This document shows, in pieces, positions 23,863 to 33,400 of a stretch of 64,000 nucleotides of DNA. Made by a program: the position numbers and the translations under genes. Location of the stretch: contig OX485803.1 in NCBI GenBank assembly GCA_950295325.1, forward strand, positions 2,790,001-2,854,000, written 5' to 3'. Each line of letters begins with the position of its first letter. The first letter of the stretch is position 1. Origin of the DNA: Polytrichum commune (Eukaryota; Streptophyta; Polytrichopsida; Polytrichales; Polytrichaceae). The notes under the pieces are model-generated. The model was given only the letters and a program-made list of their open reading frames with translations, was not told where the DNA came from and searched no databases.

Positions 23863-24428
23863 GGGCCGGTTTCACACCATGGACTATGAAATGGGATCAT
23901 GGAAGATGGCCTTTTCCCGCAATTCGATTTGATGGTCCAACATTCATGGTCTGATTTAAAAAAAAAAACAATTTACAAAGTTTTTGGACCCTTCACTAGG
24001 TGTAAACCGAATGTGGATCAAGAGGAATGACCATGCACCAAAGGTGAATGTGCTATTTTTTTATTTTTTTATTTTTTGGATATATGTCAAGAAAGGGCAG
24101 TTTTGAATTTTTTTTTGCAAGTCTAACCATTCTCTTGTCTTCGTCTTCTCTTCCCCAAAATACATTTCATTAAAGAAAAATGTTTTAACATCGTTTCTTT
24201 GCCACATGCCTTCATTTTTTTCTTCTTCTACAAGAGCACCTCTTTTGTCTCTCCCACTACAAACCCCGTTGGACCATGTCAATGGATAACATAGGCTTGA
24301 ACTCCATGAGCACTCTGACAATTTTCCCTTGGTGTAAACCAAAGTTGTCCGGGGACGAGTTCAAGAGCTAATCACATGTTTTACAAGGCCTTGGGACGAC
24401 TTTCATAGTCCATGATGTAAACAACCCC
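23863..24428. mobile_element. Tourist-like MITE relative, forward copy
   Basis: It starts GGGCCGGTTTCACACCATGG and ends CATGATGTAAACAACCCC, diverged from the ends of 26352-26796, and shares CCCTTCACTAGGTGTAAACC, GACCATGCACCAAA and CCCGTTGGACCATG inside. A TAA precedes it (23860-23862) but does not follow it. Instead 20-bp copies (23841-23860 and 24429-24448, one mismatch) flank it. Confidence 0.65.
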
Positions 24429-24498
24429 TCGACACACGTAACATTATTGAGTTGCATTGAGCCGTCCCTTCTAAAATGAATGAACTATAGTTGGGGCC

Positions 24499-24720
24499 AC
24501 TACACTAAATATTGTATTTAGTGTCACTTATTATGTGGAACTACACAAAGCTATAATTATTTGTATATCTCATTTTGGCCAACAGAGGTCAAATTCGTTG
24601 TCTAGACATTTCCAAAACATTAACATCTTTACTTGGTAAAAAATTACATCCATATCAAAAAATAATAGCATTGTGTAATTCCAAATAGTAAGTGACATTA
24701 AATCCAACATTAAGTGTAGT
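24499..24720. mobile_element. 222-bp short derivative of the TACACTAAATA family
   Basis: It begins ACTACACTAAATATTGTATT and ends ACATTAAGTGTAGT as an imperfect inverted pair about 50 bp long that includes CACTTATTATGTGGAA against TTCCAAATAGTAAGTG. Much shorter than the 360-400 bp copies, so probably an internal-deletion derivative or a sister family. Confidence 0.65.
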
Positions 24721-26348
24721 TTATCAGGCTGAATCTACTACTAACAAGCATCCCGGAGGTATAATTCTCAAACCTTATATGACAAACTCATGGCCCCACC
24801 CAACTTGGTCACTCAGCTGGATAATGCTATGCATGTGAATGGGGTCATGTCGCAATGACCATCCGTGTCAAATGGAAAGTGTGTTCTAGGGCCATGTTTT
24901 GTAATTGTGTATGTTTTTCTTAGCACTCAACAATTACACATGAAAAGTAATATGCTGAAAATTACCTTGTTTAAAAAATAATTCCATTTGAAGTTACAAG
25001 CCATTTTGGGATACTTCATCGTGTCTAGGGTAAAGTACACAATTATTCTAGTGAATTGTTTTTATCATGTCTTGGGTCAAACCTTACCCTTGGAGTGGGG
25101 TCACTCTTGTTGGTTGATTTGACTCCAACACGAAGTCCCAACTTTTTGGCACCAAATTTGCCACAATGTAGGATATCCATACTGCAAATACTGTAAAGAT
25201 TTTTCTCTTCATTAATCACATTGCTTGAACAAAGTGGGAGTTAAGAATCATGATGTAGTGTAAAGCGGTTTTTAGTTTAAAATGACTATGAACACTTACA
25301 TTGAAGTAGTATCGGACATACCGTAAAAGATGCCATCCCTTGTACATGCTTCATCCGCAACGGACATATTTACATAGACGCCATAAATCCAAGCACAAGG
25401 GACCAATATACAATTTTGATATACATTTATGATATAACTAATTATGATATACAATTTAGGCGTTAACTTCACAATTGCCCTCCCCTTAACAAAACACCAA
25501 AATACACCTTGTACGAAACAACATACTTTCCTTCAAACAAGTCATATATTTGATTGTACCAAATTGACATTTTGTGTTGGTCTAGTTGAATACTTTGGCC
25601 TTTCCTACCAATAGGGTTGAATTCTTGCACCTTTCAAGATTGTGTAACTTTAACTCTATATGTGCACGTGCCCAAAACACAAAAAAACAACATATCAAAT
25701 ACGTACACCCAAAAGCAACATACGAACGTGAAGAACCAAATCTATGACCCTAGTACATAGTGTTGCTAATCGGGTATGCCTACCTTACATAGATCAATAA
25801 CAAAAGCACCATTGTCCGGCTTCTTCTTCTTCTTCTTCTTGTCCTTGGCCCACCACATGTTTGAATCGAGCATAGTCACCTCGTTCCTTGTGTCTCTAGC
25901 AAGAGTTGACCGGATTAAGGAAACTCTGTTGAAAATCACATTGAAATGATCCAAATTGCCTTGGCATGGGCCGCCCTTAAGCTTATCCATATGACAAGTA
26001 AGGTACATTGCATTGCTTTTGTGATAAAATGTCATTCTAGGGATAGAACTGGCTCTAGGAGATAAATAAAGATACAATCTACACGATAATAGTATACACG
26101 CAATTTAAGTGACGGGTGTTAAGCATAGTACCATCTATGTTAATAGGTTGTTATTTTCGTAAGTGGGTTGCTAATTGTACACCTACATGACGGTACCTCC
26201 TTAAAATGGCTCATGGTTTATTGAAGGTAAAATAAGTACATTTCATCATGGAACACATGAATAATGTGGGGTGTTTCTCCAAGGCATCATTATAGAGCTT
26301 CAAGGCCATGGTCCAAGGAGAAAGTCGAGGAGGCAACCACTTCGACAC
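24721..26348. other. Non-coding stretch
   Basis: No gene is visible. A TTC microsatellite lies near 25820-25840. I could not define element ends. Confidence 0.35.
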
Positions 26349-26351
26349 TAA

Positions 26352-26796
26352 GGGGCGGTTTACACTATGGACCATGAAGTCGTCCCACGTAAGAGGCCTA
26401 TTTTGCGTGGGACGACTTCATGGGACGACTTCCATGGTCCGAGTTACTAAAATATTAGTTTTCATGGTTCATGGGCCCTTCACTAGGTGTAAACCGAATG
26501 TGGACCATGAAGAATGACCATGCACCAAAAAGGCTTAAAACGGCATTTTTCTGACATGGGCCCTTGCTCTTTTTCCCGGACCACCTCTTTTGCTTGTCCC
26601 AACGGAAAACCCGTTGGACCATGGCAGTGGATAGAGTAGGCTTAAAAAATAATATTTTGTGGACCTCAACCTCCGTGGTCACTCTGCCATTTTTTCCTTG
26701 GTGTAAACCCAAGTCGTCCCGGGACGACTTCAACGTCCAATCACATCGCTTAGACGGCCGTGGGACGACTTCATGGTCCATAGTGTAAACCGCCCC
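26352..26796. mobile_element. Tourist-like (PIF/Harbinger-type) MITE, 445 bp, with TAA duplication
   Basis: The element starts GGGGCGGTTTACACTATGG and its far end is the inverted copy, identical over about 37 bp (26352-26388 against 26760-26796). TAA at 26349-26351 and 26797-26799 is the 3-bp target duplication typical of PIF/Harbinger. The interior repeats GGGACGACTTCATGG in both orientations. It encodes no transposase. It looks the youngest of the three related copies because its ends still match. Confidence 0.85.
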
Positions 26797-26799
26797 TAA

Positions 26800-28485
26800 G
26801 GGCATATGTTATACGAAAGCTATTATGTCGTGGCTCTTGAGAATCCTTGATTTGTCATTGGTTGAGAGTGTCATGGGCTCACGCTTTAGGTTTACATGAA
26901 GGTAATTTTGGACCACGACTCCTAACATCTTTATTGAAAATTTCACATGGAATTCCACATGGCAAATACATACGATGTTGGTTGGGATTTTAGAGAGTTT
27001 TTGGGCTGGCTCTTGAAGGTAAGGTATGCCCTATATTTGTCATCTACATGTTGAGCCATTTTATTTATTTATGTACATGAGCGTTTGGCATGGAATTCTT
27101 TTCCATGTAGAGGGAGTGAACACAAATCTACCTTACTTATTTGATTTTAGTTTTTCATTTTTGAATTAGTTTTGAAATTATAATGTATTATGCTAGAGTG
27201 TTCTATGATAGATTTCACAAGGTCTCATTTTAGAAGCGAACAACTCTTATTACAGAAGCAAATAAGTCAGAGCCAATTTCCTCATAAATTTTGGAGCTCA
27301 TGAATATCATATTCATATTCAAAGTGAAGGATCATGTGCTTGTCAAGTGGTTATATAGGTCATCCCAATTCTGTTGAATGTTGAGCCTTGCACAATTATG
27401 AAATTTTGAGCACGCAATGCAATCCCTTTAAAGACACACTTGTCTTTGGTATCTGTTCTTGGAGCCACACCTAACCAAATAATACTCAAAACATAGGTGC
27501 CCTATTAAGATAAGTAAGTCGATTGGGCACATGTACCTCAAACAACCCATGAAAAGGCAACACTTGATGTTTCATGGATCAAGATCACAGGTGAATAAGG
27601 CACTAGGAATGTACTTGACAAGAGGGTTCTTCGACACATACAAGTGTTGAATCCAAATCATATACTTGTGTAGGCCAGGGCTACAAACCACTTGTCTGAG
27701 CTGGAGCCCTACCATTATTACCAAGGTAAAAGGGGTTTAGTAAACAATGACTCCCATAAGTTTGTGGTTTGTTCATCTCACGTGGGTCCATGTAGACTAA
27801 TTTGGGTTTCTTTAATGATACTTTTAAGATAAGAATATCCAACAAATATATTCTACATGCTATAATAGAATTGCATGTGCTTTCACCATTGGGTAATAAT
27901 GCTGGGGGCCCAATTCAAAGAGGTGAGCGTCTAGCCCCAACTTGCTTGAGTAGATGTCTATGGGATTGATGATAAGCAACGGTAAGCATGCCTAATTCAC
28001 ATACTTTTCTCTCCACCCTCAATTCTAGTAAGATATGAAACACATGATTTGTGCGAGATGATTAGCAAATCCAAACGTCACCTATAGTCATTTGCCTTGT
28101 AATTTTCGAAGCTCGTTTGAATATCTTATGCATTATTAGAGTGAAGATTCTTGTGCTCATTAAGTGGTCATACACCCCCCCAAATTATGTTGACTATTCC
28201 ACTTAGAATGGTCAACATATTTTGAGCACGTAGTCCAATCTCTTTTAAACACATGTCTCTTTGGTGTTTATTCTTAGATCCACACCCTCACCACATACCA
28301 TTCAATCATAGGTGTCCAAATTAAGGTAGATGGGTCTTAAGTGGCTCGTTTTTTTAATCAGACCCCCATATTCGATTGGTATGTGGTTCGGTGAAGATCA
28401 AAGAGCAAACGTCATGCACATGTTTACAAGAGATTGACTACGTCTCCAAATATCCATGACTACTCTACAGTCAACAACGAAGACA
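26800..28485. other. Non-coding stretch with dispersed repeats
   Basis: No gene is visible. The 27230-27530 and 28060-28350 blocks resemble each other (ATTTTGGAGCTCATGAATATC / ATTTTCGAAGCTCGTTTGAATATC, GTGCTTGTCAAGTGGTTATA / GTGCTCATTAAGTGGTCATA), an older duplication about 820 bp apart. Confidence 0.45.
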
Positions 28486-28703
28486 ACTGAGAGGACCTAT
28501 GTATCCAGTTAAGAAATCAATAAACACGCACTTCCGATAGCCATAACTAAAGCAGGGGAGGTCCGATTTTCAGTCCAGTTTTTGCAGATGTTTCATTATG
28601 GATTTGCTAATGCACCACCAACCTATTAAGTAGATGTTGGAGAACATGAAATGCAAACCAAACAACACCCACATACTTGATTGTTGTGTTGGAATTAGGC
28701 ACG

Positions 28704-28776
<73 letters not shown>

Positions 28777-29027
28777 CACAAGTGAGAGGACCTATGTATC
28801 CAGTTAAGAAATCAACAAACACGCACTTCCAATAGCCATAACCAAAGCAGGGGAGGTCCGATATTCAATCCGGTTTTTGCAGATGTTTCATCATGGATTT
28901 GCCAATGCACCACCAATCTAATAAGTAGATGTTGGAGAACATGAAATGCAAACTAAACAACACCCACATACTTGATTGTTGTGTTGGAATTGGGCACGTG
29001 TACGAGAGAGAGAGAGAGAGAGAGAGA
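28486..29027. repeat. Tandem pair of about 295-bp units ending in GA microsatellites
   Basis: Unit 1 starts near 28486 and unit 2 near 28780 (both GAGAGGACCTATGTATCCAG), with close identity through TAGATGTTGGAGAACATG and ACACCCACATACTTG. Each ends in (GA)n, about 67 bp at 28707-28773 and about 25 bp at 29003-29027. A distant single copy occurs at 41515-41660 and a shorter relative at 19060-19144. Predicted Leu-Ser-repeat peptides here only reflect the microsatellite. Confidence 0.85.
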
Positions 29028-29661
29028 CCTCCCCAGCATATTAGCTCCTCTGTCAGTCGCTGTCTCCGAGACCCAGTGTTCGCAGGTGGAAGGTTCAGGC
29101 TTCTCTTGAGTCTTTGGTTGCTTGCAGGGCCCACGGTTCTACTCCCGAGCGCACACGAAACCTACCGTTAACTTAGCCCTCGCAATTCCCCGCAGTCTGG
29201 TTTTCCACCGCAGTGCTTTGCAAAACACTTACTCACCTCGTAGGCAGCTTCGCCCAAAGACCGACCAAGCCAGGAGCTGAGCTGAGCTGAGCTGAGATGA
29301 GCTCAGGAGTCTCCCAATTGAGGAGTCACCGTCTTTAACTTAGATCGCATGTCAGGCATCTTGTACAATTCATCACATCACCTGTGACGAATTTATTTTC
29401 TCTCTGTCAAGAGCAGTGTCGTGAGGGATGAATCAGAGTTGTGGAGTGCCCCAAGGGGTGGCGATGCGCGGAACGGTGTTTGGAGGTTATGTGATGTGAG
29501 GTGAATTTAGCTTGAAGGGAGCTTGCTTAAGGTGACTGTTGCGGGGACTAATAGGTAGATTGTTGGAGTTTTGGTGCTCGTTGAAGTCGTAGACTAGTGT
29601 TGAGCCCATTTTGAAGCGGCTGCCTCCTGCACCGATTTTTTATTTTAAAAAAAACATAAAG

Positions 29662-30370
29662 TTGGAGTGGAGTTTACTCCATATTCACCGAACCGGACGT
29701 GTTGTTGTTGCAGTTTGGTTCTTTGTAAACATCTGCTTAGAACGAGTCTCCGAGGGGTTTCAGAAAATGTGCAACTTCCGAAGTGTTCGGAGATTTTTTT
29801 TGGGGTGTGCGTTTTGGAAGAAAACTTGAAGGAGCTCTTGATCCGGAGTGTACACTAAATTCACCGAACTGGACGTGTCTGCGAGAATTGTTGCAGTCTT
29901 CTGTGGACAGTTTACTAGCTTAGGACAAGCAGAATGCGCAGAGTGTAAGGTGTTAAAAGGACTTGGGCTCCCGGTGAGTGATTTCATAGTCTTGGAGGGG
30001 TTTTAGAACAACGGCAATTCATGGAAAGTTTGGAGATTTTTGTGATTTGAGGTGTGCTTCTTGAATTAAACCTGGAACTCTTGATACGGGCCTCATTGTT
30101 GACGTTTCTGCATTTTCAACCGCCCTCTAGGGGGGACGTAGAACCGATTTCAGCATTCTTTCTTCGCTGGAGTGGAGTGTACTCCATCACCGAAGCGGAC
30201 GTCTTTGCGATTGTTGACACATCTGCTTAGTACAAGCAGCAAGACAAGGCCTTTGAGTGCGTAGAGTGGGTGGTCAAAGGATTTGGAAGCCCGAACGGAC
30301 GAACGACAAGCCTTAGAATTTTTTATCAAAGTTCGTGAAAAACCACGGTGGGGAAGACTAGTGAGAGTGT
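29662..30370. repeat. Diverged tandem repeats in the leader of the MOCOS-like gene
   Basis: Three units begin with a GGAGTGTACTCC-like block followed by CACCGAA...GGACGT, near 29662, 29841 and 30166. They share CTTAG-ACAAGCAG, GGAGATTTTT and CTTGAT-CGG downstream. A GAGCT microsatellite lies just upstream (about 29277-29296). The units lie upstream of the ATG at 30486, so they probably form the promoter or 5' leader. Confidence 0.7.
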
Positions 30371-30485
30371 TCTGGATCGATCTACACGCAGCGAAGAAGG
30401 CTTTGGGAATTGTAAATGCTCTGCAACACTGTTGATGGTGCACGGAAAGGAGTCAGAGCGGAAGTGAATTGAAGAAAGTAGCAAA

Positions 30486-33400
30486 ATGTTTTCCAAATTT
30501 TCCAAGTTTCGGTCCAAAGGCAGTTCCCATTGGGGGGTCCCCAATCAGGTACCTACCATCTCTCTGCCGTCTTGTTGAATCACACTTGAGAGTGCTTACA
30601 TCTCTTGAACCCATCCGGAGGGTTTTTGGTTTCCGCACAAATTTGTTTCGGAAAAGTTAACTTTGTGAAAGCCGTCCACAACCTTTCAATTATCTGTTAA
30701 CCCCTATACGCTTTCAGCAGTTTTATACTGTGTATTCTCTCTACAGTATACTAGATTACATCCGACCTATGTCAAACTTTTTCCAGGTTGTTTTGTGTGG
30801 ATGCCAAGAAGCTTAATCTTCGAAGAAAACAACCTTATCATTCTCTACCAAATAATCGTATCACAATGTATATTCACGTTGTACAATTTCAAAATACTGT
30901 GTGGTCGAGAGGCCCAAATCGGGTTCCGAAAGGGGTTAAGAGAGGTAATTGTGGAGCGGCTAATCTGCGTTATCTGTTGGGGGTAGAGCAAGAGAGCAAG
31001 AGATAGCTCTCTCTCTCTCTCTCCCCTCTTGCTGAATCTTGAAATTTCCACTTAAGAGTGCTCACCCATTTCTTGAACCATGCGGAGGGTTATGGTGTCC
31101 ACGACTCTTTCCCTCCACGTCGGCAATCACTGCATATAATTAACTCCCCGAAAGCCGTCCACAGGCCTTTATTTCTCTGTTGACAGAGCTAATTGTGGAG
31201 TGGTCAAATTTTACTGTTATCTGTTGAGAACAAACTTGACTATTGATCTAAGAAACACAATTGCTTCAATGATGACGTCTCCTTCAAATGTTGTTTTTTC
31301 TCCACAAACAAACACTTCATGTTGTAGACCTTCTCAAGACCTTTCCATAGACACCAATGTCGCCTCCCAACTCTTATCCCTACTCTTCATTTGGATTTGT
31401 GATGTTTTCTCGCTCAATTCTTGGACTTAGGAAGTGAGAGTGTGCTCTTTGGATCTGCCTTCATTAAACAATTTCACTTAATATTTGTTTCTCTGAATAG
31501 CACTAAATGGAATACCTAAGTAGATGATGTAGTAGAATCTTGTGTGCGCCTGAAGTAGTGTTGGGGTTAAGTATTGATTTTGCATTTTGATTCTTGAAAA
31601 CAGGACCTCATCAGCAACGGCAGCTTCTCCAGCAACCACGACGGGCATCCCGTGGTAGCATCACCTGATTCCCCGTTGTCTCCCAAAACTCCACCACAAA
31701 TCATACAGAAAATCTATACCTCACCCAATGGGAAACACGGACACAAACCCTCTCTCCCCATCGCACCAACTGCAGAGTTCATGGACGATGACTCCGACTT
31801 GGAATCGAACATCTCTTTCGCAGAGACTTTGTTTCCTGTGACTCCCCTGCACGATGGGGGTCGCCCCCGAAAATTAAATGGAAGCTCCATGATGATGGAA
31901 GAAGGGGGGTCATCCCCTGACCTCGAGTCAAGACTAAAACTATCTCCAGCTGTGAGGAATCCTTTACGAAACAACCTTCAAGAGGGTCGGAGAAGCCCGG
32001 GGAGTAGGAAGTCATGGGACATGGACAACAGCAATATTGGGGAGCTTGATTCTGTCAGCAAGAGGAGTTGGAACCAATCTGAGAGCAATAAAATGAGGAG
32101 CTATGAAATCAACAGCAACATCAAGAGAGGAGGATCCTTTCCAAGTGGTATGCCGGGAAGAATGAGCACAACATCATCCTCTGTGCCTGAGGAAGAGGAG
32201 ATTGACATTGGTCCTGCAGTTTTGCCATCCTATGATGATGCTGAAGAGGATTTCTTGGATGAGTTTGATGACTATTTTGATAATCTGGGTGTGGATAATG
32301 TACGCCGAGAGCAATACCCGAAACTGGATGAGCAGAGGCTTGTGTACCTTGATTATGCTAGTTTCGCCCTTTACTCACGCTTTCAGGTATGGGTACTATC
32401 ATCTATCCGCAGTCTCATCATTTTGTAATTTCTCGTTTTCTTGAGCTCGAATTGATACCTGTTGCTTCGATCACACCATAAGGGGTTGTAACCAGTGTTG
32501 AACGGGTATGTTGTAAAGTGCATATAGGGGAGGCCTGGTTTTTGAAAATTTCTTGGAAATGTAGAACATCGAGGTATTGATATTACAAAGGTTTTGTATT
32601 TTCAAGGTAGGGTATGTGTATGTGGTCTTGTCAAATTTCTTGAATTTTAGGGTACGTGTTATGGTGTGATTTTTTTTCATATACCAGGGTGCCCAGTGCA
32701 AGGGTATGGTATGTCATTTTAAGGTTTTTAAGAGAGAATTTAATTAATTAATAATTTAATTTAAAATAAAATAAAAAATCCAAAACAGATGAAGCATGAA
32801 CTTGAGCAAACTGATCAAATTGAATCATGATTTGAATTTATCAAATTGTCATGCTTGACTAAGTATTGACTCCATGGCGACAAATCTCACTCCCCTAAAC
32901 ACCCTAAGCAATCTCCTAAATCCTAACCCAGAATCACTAAACTTGTTTAGCAAACACAAACCCTAGTTGTTATATGAAGTTGGTGCTTCAAGCAAAGACA
33001 AAACGGAATTACCTCTTCTTGAAGGTGCAACACCCTCTCTCCCACATTAATCAACGTTGCTAGCTTAACCCCAACAACAAAGCTCCACTACCTGTAGTAC
33101 GCTGTGCACACAACAAACCCGTACATCGCCGGAAGCAGGCATAATGAACAAAGACGTGCATGTTTAAGGGTTTCCAAGCTCATCATTGAGCAAGGTACGG
33201 GTTAGTGACCAGGTTTAGGGTTGGCAGTGAGTCCAGGGCCCGGGTATGAACCTGGTATTTGCGCATTGCTTGGTAGTTCAAGCTGGTATCACAAACCAAT
33301 GTACATACCCTTTTACAGACCCGTGTGCGGGACAGATACCCGTTCAACACTGGTTGTAACCTAGGCTTCTACCCTTTGCCCCAAGGGTGTTTGTAATTAC

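Noticed and set aside
28570..28822. Frames encoding long Leu-Ser repeats
   Set aside because: They are translations of the (GA)n microsatellite inside a duplicated non-coding unit.
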